From Pegoplata infirma (Eukaryota; Arthropoda; Insecta; Diptera; Anthomyiidae), in contig OY992537.1 in assembly GCA_963921195.1 (NCBI GenBank), forward strand, positions 67,510,040-67,574,039: a DNA stretch of 64,000 bases. The letters are read 5' to 3'. Below, one piece after another: positions 45,481 through 57,363 of the stretch. A model generated the notes under the pieces. That model searched no databases, had not been told where the DNA came from, and worked only from the letters and a program-made list of their open reading frames with translations. Each line of letters opens with the position of its first letter. Within the stretch, counting starts at the first letter, position 1. The translations under genes and the position numbers were made by a program.

Positions 45481-46318
45481 TTGCTTTTTTCGGGAAAAAA
45501 AATATAAAGTTTAGCTAAGTTTTACTTTGTATTTTGTTTTATCGGGACCAAAGAATATATGAATAGAAAGCAAATCACGCAAACAAAAAATCAACTCAAG
45601 CTAACGCAAAAATCTTATTCACGCATACTCACGCAATTTAGTTAACACTCATATTTACATGAGTAAACTTGGGTTCAGTTTCAATCACACTTGTTCACTT
45701 GTGAATCAAGTGAATCACGCAATAATCTGTTCATGTCCCCATGTCGCAGAGTTATTCAAGGATCAATAAATTATGTAATTTTTAATGTGCTAGACCAATA
45801 TTTCGAAGCGTTACACATGGAATAGTAAACTGAGTACAACCCCATACATTGGTTGTAGGGTATTAAAAATTCGTGTTATTTTAATAGCGTTGACAACTTA
45901 GGCGACATTAAACACATGTTTTAAGAAAATTCATTTCATTTTAAAAATGATGATGAAAAAAATTATAAATCTTGATGAACCTCTTAATAAGTTTTAATGT
46001 GGGGGGCATAAACTTTCTGCTAATTATTGTTGCAAATGTTGCATAAAACAGTGACGCCGCATTGCTTTTAAATATATGGTGTGAATATGAATGACACGTT
46101 TTGTTGTTTCGAATTGAGTTTCTTGTGATATGCTTCGATGAAAGGATTCTTGCGAATACAAAATATATGTATCTTAAGATTTTAATTTAACAATGAGATT
46201 CTTAGGCTTCTTTAATTAGTTTTGTACAAAAAAAAAATAAGTGGAAAATTAAAAAATAGAGAATCGTTGAAAATACATAAAATTCATTCACATTTCATAA
46301 ATCCCCAGATGTAATTAG
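45481..46318. other. Unassigned AT-rich sequence
   Basis: Holds an old mini-me-like end fragment (45790-45870: 'gaccaatatttcgaagcgttac'..'gttgtagggtatt'). A cluster of 'actcacgcaa/cacgcaata' words spans 45590-45720. No gene. Confidence 0.4.
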
Positions 46319-47219
46319 AACAAGTAGAAAAATTAAATTCGACTTGGCCGAATCTATGAATACCCTCCACAATGCCCTTTTTAAGTTATAGTAAATTTTC
46401 TAGAGTGAAAAAATAACATTTTTGATTAGAAATATTTTATTTTGTGTAAAAAAACTTTTTATTTTAACTAATTTTTGAAAAAAAAATTTACTAAATTTTT
46501 TTTTGAGTGTAAAATTTTTTTTGAGTGTAAATTTTTTTTTTGAGTGTATTTTTTTTTTCTTTTAGTGTAAAAATATTTTTGAGTGACAAAAATGCGATGT
46601 AAAATATTTTTGTGACTTACCAATATTTTTAAAACATGTTTAACGGGTTTTCAACACGTGAATTTAAGGTGAGGCGAATCTGAAATTTACGGTTTTCCTA
46701 ATAACTTTTGAACCACTGGAGCGATTCTGCTGAAATTTAAAACGAACCGGACCTGAAGAACGACAAATATATATGCCACACTTCAGCACCCTCAGAATTG
46801 CCGTTCGAAAGTTACCGTGTGTTTTATCTCGTAAATTCCAAAAAAACCCTTGCCGAAATTCACTCATTTGCTCATAACTTTTGAACCACTGGACCGATTT
46901 CGCTGGATTGCAATACCAACCTGACCAGGTAAATGCCCAACATATATGCCAAACTTCAGGAGCCTCCGTAAAGTCGTTCAAAAGTTAGCGTGTTTTCAAC
47001 AGACAGACAGACAGACAGACAGACAGACGGACAGACGGACGGACGGACGGACGGACGGACGGACGGACGGACGGACGGACATCGCTAGATCGTCTTAAAA
47101 TCGATCGAGGATCATGAATATATATACTTTATGGGGTCCTAGACCAATATTTCGAGGTGTTACAAACGGAATGACAAACTTATATATACCCTCTATCACT
47201 AGAGTGGAGGGTATAAAAA
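46319..47219 (+). mobile_element. Mini-me-like element, intact copy
   Basis: Head aacaagtagaaaaattaaat + 'tcgacttggccgaatc', a T-rich 'gagtgtaa' tract, two diverged ~180-bp repeats starting 'aacttttgaaccactgga', a (GACA/GACG)n microsatellite, 'atcgctagatcgtcttaaaa', 'tatactttatggggtcc' and tail gagtggagggtataaaaag. No ORF of note. It is the reference used here to recognise broken copies. Confidence 0.85.
46999..47081 (+). repeat. (GACA)n/(GACG)n microsatellite
   Basis: About 20 tetranucleotide units, turning from gaca to gacg. It is a fixed landmark of the mini-me-like family; here it is longer than in the 55.7-kb, 51.5-kb and 59.2-kb copies. Confidence 0.97.
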
Positions 47220-47879
47220 GATCAATCGTAATTCAAAGATTCTTCTTGAATTTCGAAGATTCCATTTGTTCTACCGTTATTAAAATTTAAAAACTGTAAT
47301 GATTTTGGCGTGAAAAATATGGATTTTCTGTTCATTGAAACCTAATCTGATGTTTGACATCAAATACAAATCAGATTTTCAACTAGCACCTTTCAATGAT
47401 TGTAATTTAAAACCTTTTCTTCAACACTAAATAGTACTTAACTTTAAAAATGAGAAACACCACCAAAAAAATATTACAAATATCAATGTAAATCTGGCTA
47501 TTCATAACAAAAATATAGGATTGTCCTAAAAGGAATTACAAACCAAACATGCATTCTATATAAGGATTTTTTTTTACAAAATTTGTTTTCATAAATAGTT
47601 TCCGGCGATTATGGGAGGATTAACTCAACAACTGTCAATAGTTGATATTAAGAATTTGAGCAAAAAAATGTGGTAAATAAATTTTGAAAACAATTATTAG
47701 CATGTGTAAAAATAAAACTAATTTTATAACATCCCTTCAAATTTTGAAAATTATTATTTGTATACCCACCACTGACAAGAAAGGTATAGCATGGTTTACA
47801 CTCCAATAGTTGAATATAAATATTTCTGTTTTTAATCATTTAATTGTGATTTTAATTTCAAATATTTTTTTATTTTTTT
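47220..47879. other. Unassigned AT-rich sequence
   Basis: No gene, repeat or structure recognised. Confidence 0.35.
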
Positions 47880-47944
47880 TGGTAATTTCAACCTAACCGA
47901 AACTGACAACAATGCCCGTCGTCTAGTTGTAACAAAATCGTCCA

Positions 47945-48030
47945 AGGGTTATTTGGGAATCGAACCCACGACACTTCATAGGCGTGCTAGTCTATGAAGC
48001 AACCAACTAACTTACCTACAGGGCCCCTTA
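47945..48030 (-). other. tRNA-like sequence
   Basis: On the minus strand, an A-box-like taagttagttggttg, an anticodon-like arm with an 8-bp stem (CTTCATAG/CTATGAAG) and a strong B-box GGGTTCGATTCCC, in the right order. The acceptor stem does not pair convincingly and no 3' oligo-T terminator follows at once. Best read as the head of a tRNA-derived SINE or a tRNA pseudogene. Confidence 0.6.
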
Positions 48031-48074
48031 AAATTAAAATTTGTTAAAGACTGCCGAAATCTGAGATAATCCGG

Positions 48075-48781
48075 TTATACCCAACAAAATTTTCGGTTGC
48101 AAAGAACCGATTGTGGAACAACTTTTACTTCCCTAGAACCTGTTCTAATTCTTGTGCAACCCCGATTCTTTTTACAAAGGGATTGTCCCAAAAGCAACAG
48201 GTGTTTGTAAGCAAAATTAAAACATATTTTTGTTCCTCGGAATCGGTTCTAAAAGTAAAATTTGGAACAGAAATGAGAATTAAAGAAAAATTTTGAATTG
48301 CATTAATTTATTAAACAAAGATAAAGACAATCATATAAAACATGGAATCTTTACATTTTTTAAACATACATTTATCCTTTTTCGCCCTCAAAGTTGCATA
48401 TTGGGCCTTAAAATAATGACATGGATTTTCTGCAAACAAAAATAAAAAACATAATATTATTAGTATTTGACCCGACCCAGACAATGATAATTTAATTTAC
48501 TCACCTTTGTTTCAACAATTTTCACGATTATATCCACCTATTTTAGTAAAATTTCGTGTTTTTTCTTGGTTACCAAAAATAAATTGATATTTATTTTTTA
48601 ATTTTTTTGACACATAATTTTTTTTTTAATTCTTGAGAACCAAAATGTTATGAAACTTTGATTGCTGAGAACAAGCTTCACAATAATTTTCACTTAACTT
48701 GTTCTGAATAATTAAAGTGTAATAGTGTATGGTTACCGAAGAACCTGTTCTAGAACAGGTGTTGTCAGAATTTTCCTGGGT
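48075..48781. mobile_element. Possible 0.7-kb element with TACCCAAC-type ends
   Basis: Left end TACCCAACAAAATTTTC and right end (reverse) TACCCAGGAAAATTCTG are inverted with mismatches. Near both ends the words 'agaacctgttcta' recur; the right one forms the palindrome CCTGTTCTAGAACAGG. No clear duplication, so boundaries are tentative. Confidence 0.45.
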
Positions 48782-49040
48782 AGTTGTCTACAAAAGGGTT
48801 GCAACCTTATGAAAATATATCGTTTTTCGATGAACAATGTAGGTGATGGGTTTTCTTCCTTTTAGATCTTAGCGGGTACATAAAAGATTTTAATTCCAAA
48901 TGTGACACATAAAAAAATTTCTATGACTCCATAAAGTGTGTATTTATTGTCCTAAACAGATTTGAAGTTGATCCAGTTTAAAATAGAAAAAAGTGTTCAT
49001 AGTGAGTTATCGCCAGTTTTACGAATAAAATCTCGGGAGT
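48782..49040. other. Unassigned short spacer
   Basis: No gene or recognised repeat, AT-rich. Confidence 0.35.
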
Positions 49041-49495
49041 AGTAAAAAATGCCTGCGAATTTTGTACTCTAGCCCAAAACATTAAGGGTGGATTACTCAA
49101 TGAAAAGTTAGCTGCTAACTGCCGATTTAACGGAGCCTTATGTAAAAAATTTTTATGAAAAAGTTTAATTTAACGGAGAGTTATTTTATTTTAACGGAGA
49201 GTTATTTTATAACGGATCATTGAGTAATCCAGTCTAAATCATAATAATGCTTTACAGAAGATTTGGGTGTACTTGCCAAACAAATTTTTTTTTTAGAAAA
49301 AATAATGTTATTTGCCATTCCATGCAAATTAAAATATAGGTCGAGGACCCCATCAAGTTTACTATTGATGTACTTCTACGACAATCTAGCTATAAACATC
49401 CGCCCATCTGTCTGTGGAAAGCAAGATGCAGTCTAAACCAAAAGAGCTGTTAATTTGGTAAATGAGTTCATTACATAAGCGCAAAAAGGATTTTA
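49041..49495 (-). repeat. Family B arm, inverted
   Basis: Reverse-orientation counterpart of 50400-52560: 'gcctgcgaattttgtactct', 'cccaaaacatta', 'tgccattccatgcaaa', 'gaggaccccatca', 'gtggaaagcaagatgcagtc'. With block A and the T tract in the middle, the copy forms a large inverted repeat. Interrupted by the 49085-49234 MITE. Confidence 0.65.
49085..49234. mobile_element. 150-bp TA-target MITE, GGATTACTCAATGA ends
   Basis: Ends AGGGTGGATTACTCAATGA and (reverse) GACTGGATTACTCAATGA, TA on both sides (49083-49084, 49235-49236). The empty site 'aaaacat-ta-aatcat' is known from other family B copies. Contains two direct 'taacggagagttattttat' units. Confidence 0.85.
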
Positions 49496-50225
49496 ACATG
49501 ATAATGTTTTTAGGCTGGTGTCTAATAATAAAAAAATTGCAGGACGCACCTCAGTTTGACTATATAAGCTAACAATTAACGAAAAAGAAAACAAGAATTA
49601 CTACTTTCATTTTCTTAAAACCAACAATTTTATTAACTTGGGTTTGTAACTTGGATAATAATTTACCTCGTGGTGGATAAAACCGTTTTTCACCAACTGG
49701 TGAATAGAAAGTAACATAATTATTTTTCAACAAAAAAAATTTTTTTTTTAATTTTTTTTCATAAATTTTTTTTTATCAAAGTTTCTTTTCATCAATTTTT
49801 TTTTTCATTAATTTTTTTTCATAATTTTTTTTTTTTATTTTTTTTTTTTTTCCATCAATTTTTTTTTGTCCATCAAATTTTTTTTTTCCATCAATTTTTT
49901 TTTTGCATTAAACTTTTTTTTCATCAAACTTTTTTTTTTATTTTTTTTATAATTTTTTTTTTTATCAAATATTTTTTTTATAAAAATTTCATAAATTTTT
50001 TTTTCATTAATTTTTTTTTCATTAATTTTTTTTTCATCAAATTTTTTTTTTCATCAAAATTATTTTTCATAGTTTTTTTTTACCATATTTTTTTTCATTA
50101 ATTTTTTTTACATCAAAAAAATTTTCTTTTCATCAAAAAAATCTTCAAAAACTTTTTTTCACCAAAAATTTTGGGTTCATTAAATTTTTTTTTAACATAA
50201 TTTTCTTTTTCGTGAAAAAAAAAAT
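49496..50225 (+). repeat. Family B block A plus long T-rich tract
   Basis: 49496-49730 matches block A including tcaccaactggtga; 49731-50225 is an irregular 'ttttttttcatcaatt' tract of about 500 bp, the longest of its kind in the window. Confidence 0.85.
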
Positions 50226-50239
50226 CATTTTTTTACCAA

Positions 50240-50469
50240 AACTACTTATTTACCAAGTCTAAGCTTTTCGCATACAAATTTTTCATTTGTTTATCAAATG
50301 TACATAAAACAAGTGAGAGTGTTATATTCTTTGGTGCCGAATCTTTTATACTCTCCAAAATGTACAAACACTTTTATGCACTTATTTATACACTCACTTA
50401 CGAAATGTACAGCTCTTTTGGTTTTTTAATGGGGTCCTCGTCTGATATTTCAATCCGTTTTGCATGGAA
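50240..50469 (+). repeat. Family B block C
   Basis: Match to 43050-43366, ending 'ccgttttgcatggaa' where the MULE-like element enters. Resumes at 52411. Confidence 0.7.
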
Positions 50470-50478
50470 TAGCAAAGT

Positions 50479-52410
50479 GGGAGGGGGTGAAATAAAGCCA
50501 TAGGCAATAAGGCCATATGGCCTTATTTCCCAATGAGTTGAGAAATAAAGCCATATGGCCTTATTACCAACCACCGTTGGAAATAAAGCCATATATGGCT
50601 TAGTTACTCATTTGAAAATTTATAAAAGTATTCGTCATAAATTTCCGGAGAGTGTAGGTGAAAATGTGGAAAAATTTTTCCACTAAAATCCTGCTACCCA
50701 AAAAAAAAAAATTATTTAGCGAAGCCGCTAAATTAATTTATGGAGTCTGTAATCCTCAAGCCCGGCCGAAGGCCGGCTACACAGAAAAAATTTTTGGTAA
50801 ACAATCTTTAAATTAAAAATCCTGCTAACAAAAAAATGGTGCCTCTAGGCCCCTCTGAGTTCAGAGGTTCCTGGAATGTGGGATTTTAATTTAAAGAAAG
50901 TTAAACAAAAAAAGTCAAGGTCTTATAGCCCAAAACCGTAAATGTCATATCGCCCAAGCTGCGACACATAGCCTAAAATGATAGGTTTAAAAATGTTATT
51001 TCTCCCAAAACAAAATTGTCAAAAAATCCAAAATATTTTTTTGGGCGAAATATCGAAATTAAGACTTCTACGATTTGTTTTTTTGTAATAAAAGTTTTCT
51101 GCGTAATCGGCCTTCGGCCGGGCTTAGGGATTACAAACTCCATGCATTAAACCCACCCTATCTGCAAATCAAAGCTATTTTGGTTATCAGGCCTTTTTGG
51201 GGCATAACAAATTTGATAGCGCAAAGGCCTACTACCATAGAAAACTTTACTTTGCGAAGAGGGTGGGTTTAATGCATGGATTTTTTAATCCCTAAGCCCG
51301 GCCGAAGGCCGGCTACACAGAAAAACTTTTTTTGTTAAACAATCTTTAAATTAAAAAACCTGCCAATAAAAAATTGGTGCATCTAGACCCCTCTAAGTTC
51401 CGAGGTTCCTGGTATATGTGGTTTTTATACCCTCCAACCACAGTATGGGGGTATACTCACTTTGTCATTCCGTTTGTAACGCATAAAAATATCGGTCGGG
51501 GACCCTAGAAAGTATATATATTATTGATCTATGATCGATTCTAAGTCGTTCTATGAATGTCCGTCCGTCCATCCGTCCGTCCGTCTGTATAAAACACGAT
51601 TCAGTCCAAAATAAAAGAGCTAGACTCCTGAAAATTGGCAAGACTATGTCTAATGTTCATAGGCCGGTTAAGTTCGGAAATGGGCTAAATCGGGCCAGGG
51701 GGAAAAAAGTTCCCCCTTAACGAACTAAAAAAAATTCTTAAAAAACGCCATTTTTACATCTTTTTTTACCATTTTTTTTTTAAATAAAACCTTTTAGTGT
51801 CTGAAGGAGTTTAAACTCCTGCACTTAGACCCAGGGGGCTGAAAAATTTAGTTTTTTTCTTCCCTCCCCCTTTTGTGGGCGTGGATTTCAAAAAATCATT
51901 AAAATAATGAGAAAATGGTATTAATAAATTGCAAAACGCATAATAAAGAAATTAGTTTAGATTTATCGCGATGGGGAAGGTATCCCCCACAACCCCCACC
52001 CGACCCCCCTCCAAAAACAATGAACCTTGATTTTTTATATGTTTTAACATGTTCGAGGGTATCAAAGATTCGGCATAGCCGAATTTAACACTCTCACTTG
52101 TTTAATTTAAAGATAGTCAAAAAAAATGATTTTTCTGCGTAGCCGGCCTTCGGCCGTGCTTAGGGATTACAAACTCCATAAATTAATTTAGCGGCTTCGC
52201 TAAATAATTTTTTTTTGGGTAGCAGGATTTACGGGGAAATATATTTCCATATTTTCAACTGATATGGCTTTATTTCCACTTTGGTTGCAAAATCAATATG
52301 ACTTTATTGCTCAATCGTGTTGGTAATAAAGCCATATGGCCTTATTTACCATTGAATTGAGATATAAGGCCATATGACCTTATTGCCTATGGCTTTATTT
52401 CACCCCCCCC
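50479..52410. mobile_element. 1.9-kb MULE-like element, 9-bp duplication
   Basis: Long inverted ends beginning GGGAGGGGGTGAAATAAAGC, 34 bp with one mismatch and then imperfect pairing for over 100 bp. TAGCAAAGT is duplicated exactly (50470-50478, 52411-52419). Nine-bp duplications and long G-starting TIRs fit Mutator-like elements; Merlin-type is an alternative. The ends hold the palindrome TAAGGCCATATGGCCTTA several times. Further in come nested inverted pairs (50720-50800 with 52120-52210; 51100-51160 with 51260-51330). No transposase. Confidence 0.88.
51426..52110 (-). mobile_element. Mini-me-like element inside the MULE-like element
   Basis: Reverse orientation: tail tttataccctccaaccac, 'tcactttgtcattccgtttg', (GTCC)n at 51570-51593, a GC-rich 'cccccacaacccccacccga' stretch, and head 'cggcatagccgaattt' near 52070. 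It separates the two nested inverted halves of the host element. Confidence 0.75.
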
Positions 52411-52419
52411 TAGCAAAGT

Positions 52420-52640
52420 AATATATCATTATTTTTTCCAAAAAACTTTGCTTTGGCAAGTACACCCTAATCTTCCCCAAAACATTATCATGATTTAATG
52501 TTTTGGGCAAGAGTACAAAATTCGTAGGCATTTTCTTCAATTTTGGAGAGTATAAATAATTTGGCACAGAAGAATTCAACACTCTCACTGGTTCTTTGTA
52601 CATTTGTTAAACGAATGGAACATTTTTATGTCAGAAAGTT
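52420..52640 (-). repeat. Family B, right part
   Basis: 'cattattttttcc','gcaagtacaccctaatctt','aacattatcatgatttaatg','gggcaagagtacaaaattcg', then 'aacactctcact' and 'catttgttaaacgaatggaac'. Confidence 0.7.
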
Positions 52641-52649
52641 TTAGTAAAA

Positions 52650-52872
52650 AAATATGTAAAAAATAATTTTTTTTTTTTTGATGAAAAACAAAAAAGTTTT
52701 GACAAAAAAAAATTTTGGTGAAAAACAAATTTTTTTTGTTGATGAAAAAAAGTTTTTGATGAAAAACAATATATTGATGAAAATAAATTTCATAAAAAAA
52801 AATTATGAAAAAAATGTTTTTAATAAAAAAAAAAAAATTGAAAAAAAAGTTATTTATATCAACGACCAAAGA
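52650..52872. repeat. Low-complexity (GATGAAAAA)-type tract
   Basis: Irregular gatgaaaaaca/aaaaaaatt reiteration; overlapping ORFs on both strands (about 80-104 codons) are compositional artefacts. Confidence 0.85.
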
Positions 52873-52879
52873 ATTTTGT

Positions 52880-53625
52880 CGATATCTTTTACACATCAAA
52901 AGTTACATTTTTTGTGAAGTCCCAACCCTGCAATTTTCAATTCAAAGCTAAAGGGTTGCCACAATTTTTAAAAAATTTAAACTTGAGGAAAAGAATTCTT
53001 AATTCTATGAATATAATGAACTAATTGGTAGTAAATTTTTTCCTAAAATTGAAAGAGAGAAAAATGTCTTAAAAATATATTTTTTTTTTTCTTCATGTAT
53101 TTGGAGAAAATTTCATTCGCTGTAAGAACTTCTTTCGTGTATTATGGAATATCATTTATTAAAACTCTGAACTTTGCATCAGTTACATGAATGCAAAGAA
53201 ACACCTGTTTGGTCAAAATGTCAAAATTCGATCCCCTCTAACTCAGATGTTCCTGTACCGATCTTGATGAAAATTTGGTGCAAATTTCATCCCGATCAGA
53301 AGACATCGGAGTTTTGAAACCGATCGAAAGACGTCGGTTTCAAATACAAACTAAATTTGGCGTTATCTTTTACACATCAAAACTTATGATATTTTTGTGA
53401 AGCCCTACCCTGCAATTGACAATTCAAAGCTAAAGGGTTGCCACAGTTTAAAAAAACTTAAACTTGAGGAAAAAACTTACTCAATTCGATAAATATAATG
53501 AATTAATTGGTAGTAAATTTTGTTTTTAAACTGAAAGAGAGAAAAATGTCTTGAAAATATTTTTTTTTTTCATAAATTTGTGAAAAATTTCAATGGCGGT
53601 AAGAATGAGTATGAACTTTTTAGCA
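52880..53625 (+). repeat. ~490-bp tandem duplication
   Basis: 52880-53130 and 53370-53625 share 'cttttacacatcaaaa','ccctgcaatt','attcaaagctaaagggttgc','aacttgaggaaaa','aattggtagtaaatttt' and 'gaaagagagaaaaatgtctt' in order. The text between (53130-53369) has 'gatcccctctaactcaga'. Identity of the unit unknown. Confidence 0.85.
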
Positions 53626-54540
53626 GTATATGAACTTGAACTTCTTTTTCTTACAGTTAGGAAAATTTTCATACTTTGACTAAATTGTGGGAAAATGTTT
53701 GAAACATTTTTAACGAAATTGTGATGCAAAATTTAGAGCTCAGTTAAATATAAAATAAAATCGTTTAGTCAAATAAATTTTTGTTTGTTTTTGCTTTTCC
53801 ATCAATTTTATTTGATTTCCCTTAACCTTTTCACTTTTCGAAATTTGAGTTTTTAATCATGTACCTACAAGCAAATTTTTAATTAAAACCTTTTACCTTA
53901 TTCCAATAGTAAAACGAATTATTATACATGCTATGTAGTAAAATTTTAATTATATTACAGTTTATTATGAAAAATATTATTTAACAAAAGGATTTTTTTT
54001 TGCTTATCCCTCATATTATAAATTACATTAATAAACCACAAATTAAATAATAACTGTAGTTATTGTATGTGTTTTTGCCTCTGACTTTATATTATTGGCC
54101 AGTTTTATATGCTTTTAACCCAATTTGGTTGCCATAAAGCTCAGGTTATAAAATGCAAATAAAAACATTTTTTTTTTAAATTGCATAGACTGGCCGACCA
54201 GCATCATCATCATCATCATCATCGACATCATCATCATAATAATCAACTGGGGTATCATGCATATCAACATCGCATCAGGTGCATCGATAAACAACATCAC
54301 TAGCAACCTAAAGTAGCTTCATGAAATGTTTGTAAGAATAAACCTACAATATGGCTATTTAAATTTCATTATATGAAAATATATGAGTGTATGGACCTAA
54401 AATTATTTTAAAGCAGGTAAGGGAAAGCAAGAGACCGTGCAATTATTCTAGGTAATAAGAAATTATTAAAAAAATTGAAATTGACTTAAACTTTTCGACA
54501 CCAACATTAGCGCGTCCCGAATTATTTTTTTTTAGCTTGC
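53626..54540. other. Unassigned AT-rich sequence with (ATC)n
   Basis: A (CAT)n microsatellite lies at 54202-54240. The Met-rich minus ORF there is its translation. Nothing else recognised. Confidence 0.45.
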
Positions 54541-54562
54541 CACCCCCCCCCCCCCCCCCCCA
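54541..54562. repeat. Poly-C run
   Basis: About 20 consecutive C, followed shortly by 'gaggggggcg'. Resembles the G-rich ends of the CAGTGGCG hAT family but lacks its terminal motif, so it may be a decayed relative. Confidence 0.8.
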
Positions 54563-55150
54563 AATAGTTGGGATTTGGGAGCCTTTGACGGAAAAAAATA
54601 TGAGGGGGGCGTTAGGACACCTTCCCCATCACGATAATAATTACCAAAGTCTTTTATTATGATATACATATTACAATTAATTATACAATTTTTGTCATTA
54701 TATGCAATTTTTTTTAAACCACGTCCATTAAAGGGGGCGGCCAGAAAAAACATAATTTTTTTAAATCTCTTGTGTCCAAATGCTGGTCTTTGAATTTTTC
54801 GTGCACAAAAATGTTTCATTTGTTTAACAATAATACAAAAAACATGTAAAAAAATGCGTTTATCAAAGGTTGGTTTAGTTCCACAATGGGGCACTTTTTC
54901 CCCCTGGTCCGATTTTTAACATTTAAGAACTTAACCTGCCTATGACCGTTAGACATATTCTTGCCAATCTGCAGGACTCTAGTGGTTTAAGTTTGGACTT
55001 GAAATTCACTCCCTCCCCGAAAAAATGATTTTTCTCATGAGGCTTTTAAAATAAATCAAAAAAATACACCTTAAAGCGCAAAAAATTAAAAAACTAAAAT
55101 ATAATAAATTCGGCTGTGTTGAAGCTTTTATGTCCTCCAACATGTTAGAG
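54563..55150 (-). repeat. Mini-me-like/related decayed fragment
   Basis: Phrases such as 'acttaacctgcctatgacc', 'ccaatctgcaggactcta' and 'aaattcggctgtgttgaagc' parallel 51640-51670 and 52070-52100. The fragment resembles the interior of the 51426-52110 copy in both sense and order; the right boundary meets the next mini-me-like head. Confidence 0.45.
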
Positions 55151-55824
55151 AAATTAACAAAAACAAGTAGAAAAGTTAAATTCGACTCGGCCGAATCTAT
55201 GAATACCCTCCACAATGCCGGTTTTTAGTGATAGTAAATTTTCTAAAGTGAATTTTTTTTTTTTATTTTTTGTAAAAAAAACTTTTGAATTAATTTTTGA
55301 AAAAAAAAAAAATTTAATCATTTTTTTTTGAGTGTAAATTTTTTTGTGTGTAAAAATTTTTTCGTGTCTATTTTTTTTAGTTTAAAAATATTTTTGATCA
55401 ACAAAAATACGTTGTAAAATATTTTTGTGATTTACCAATGTTTTTAAAACATGTTTAACGGGATGAAACTAACCTGAAATTCACGGTTTTGCTAAAAACT
55501 TTTGAACCATGGACCGATTTGGCTGAAATTCAACACGAACCAGGCCAGGGGAACGAAAAATATGTATGCCAAGCTTCAGCATCCTCAGAATGGAAATTTT
55601 TTTATCTTGAAAATTCACGAAAAACCCTAGCCGAAATTCAGTCTTTTGCTGAACTGGACCGATTTTGCTGGATCGCAACACCAATCTGACCAGGTAAATA
55701 TATGCCAAACTTCAGGTGCCTACGTAAAGTATTTCAAAAGTTAGCGTGTTTTCAACAGACAGTCGGACAGACGGACGGACATCGCTAGATCGACTTAAAA
55801 TCGATCGAGGATCATGAATATATA

Positions 55825-57359
55825 TGGGGCATTCCATGTCAAATCGGAAAATTTGAAAATTTTTTTTTTTAGATATTCCCAATTTGTTAACAGTTTTTAG
55901 TACCCTTCGAAAACTCCTTCGTGGTAAATTTTCAGATTTTTTTGATGTCCCGTTCAAAAGATATCGAAATTTTAAAAATTGGTAGTTTGTTCCTTTACTC
56001 AAACTTCTTTTACTCATAACTTCTTCAATAATGGTCCAAATTTCAATTTTTATTTTTTTTCAAAATTTTTGTTTTTTTACGTACTTTAAAAAAAAAATTC
56101 CAAAAAATTCTTAAAAGCGCTCTAGTATGGGATTAAAATTTAAATCTCATTTTCTAAAATGTTTGTACTCTTTTTTGAAATTTTTTTGAAATTTTTTTGT
56201 GAAAAATTTCTATCGATTCTATATATTTTTTGTAAATTTGTTTTATTTAATCAGCTTCTACCGGTCCAATGGTGCGTCCGAGAGGGGTCATTAGTGAGAC
56301 CGACCCCCATTTATTTTTACCCTACAACATTTTTTAAAACATACCTACGCCCTATCTCCACTCCCTAAGTAGGGTCCCATACAAATAACAGTTGGAGCAA
56401 ATTCTATATAAATTTAAATTTGAATGGAAGCCTACTTAGGGAATGGAAATAGGGCGTAGGTATGTTTTAAAAAAATGTTGTAGGGAAAAAATAAATGAGG
56501 GTCGGTCTCACTAATGACCCCCCTAGGACGCACCATTGGACCGGTAGAAGCTGATTAAATAAAACAAATTTACAAAAAATAAAAAAAATTGTATGGGGAC
56601 CGCCTTAACAGTTAAAGATAGAGGGTAGGTGTGTTTAGAGAAAATGTTTGGACTAAAAAAATATTGTGGGTCGGGCATACATTTTATTGCTCTAGGGGCA
56701 CTATTATGGCAGTTAGAGCGGTTGGAGCAAATTAAAAAAAAATGTCGTTTTGTGTGCGAGCCCCCTTAGAAATTGGAGATAGGGTATTAGTTTGTTCCAA
56801 AGAAATGTTAATACGTAATATAATGGGGGTCGGCATAAATGACCCCTCTACGACGCACCATTGGAGCAGTAGAAATGATTTTAAGATTGAAAAATTACAA
56901 TAAATTTTTTTTTAAAAAATTTTAAAAAATAGTAATAATCATTATCCAACGATCCTCATGGGAAAAAAATTGTAGAATCGATAGAAGTTTTACACAAAAA
57001 AATTTCAAAAAAATCGAAAAATGAAAAATGAGATTTAAATTTTAAAACTTAAAAATCCCATACTAGAGCGCTTTTAAGAATTTTTTGGGATTTTTTTTTT
57101 TTAAAGTACGTAAAAAACAAAAATTATGAAAAAAAATTTTGTAATATGGACCATAATTAAAGGAGTAATGAGTAAAAGAAGTTTGAGTAAAGGAACAAAC
57201 TACCAATTTTTAAAAATTCGGTATCTTTTGAACGGGACATCAAAAGAATCTGAAAATTTACCACGAAGGAGTTTTCGAAGGGTACTAAAAACTGTAAACA
57301 AATTGGGAAAATCTAAAAAAAAAAATTTCAAAGTGTCCGATTTGACATGGAATGTCCCA
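55825..57359. mobile_element. Foldback element, TGGGGCATTCC family, copy 3
   Basis: Ends TGGGGCATTCCATGTCAAAT and (reverse) TGGGACATTCCATGTCAAAT, TA on both sides (55823-55824, 57360-57361). Arms of ~600 bp share sequence with copy 1. The centre adds a second inverted pair (56255-56400 with 56400-56550) containing 'ggtccaatggtgcgtccgag' and a stretch matching copy 1 at 56580-56900 in the right half, so copies differ in their middle. Confidence 0.88.
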
Positions 57360-57363
57360 TATA

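Noticed and set aside
47945..48030. Functional tRNA gene
   Set aside because: A- and B-boxes are present but acceptor and anticodon stems do not pair and no oligo-T terminator follows, so it is listed as tRNA-like only.
54115..54306. Met-rich 63-codon ORF
   Set aside because: It is the translation of a (CAT)n microsatellite.
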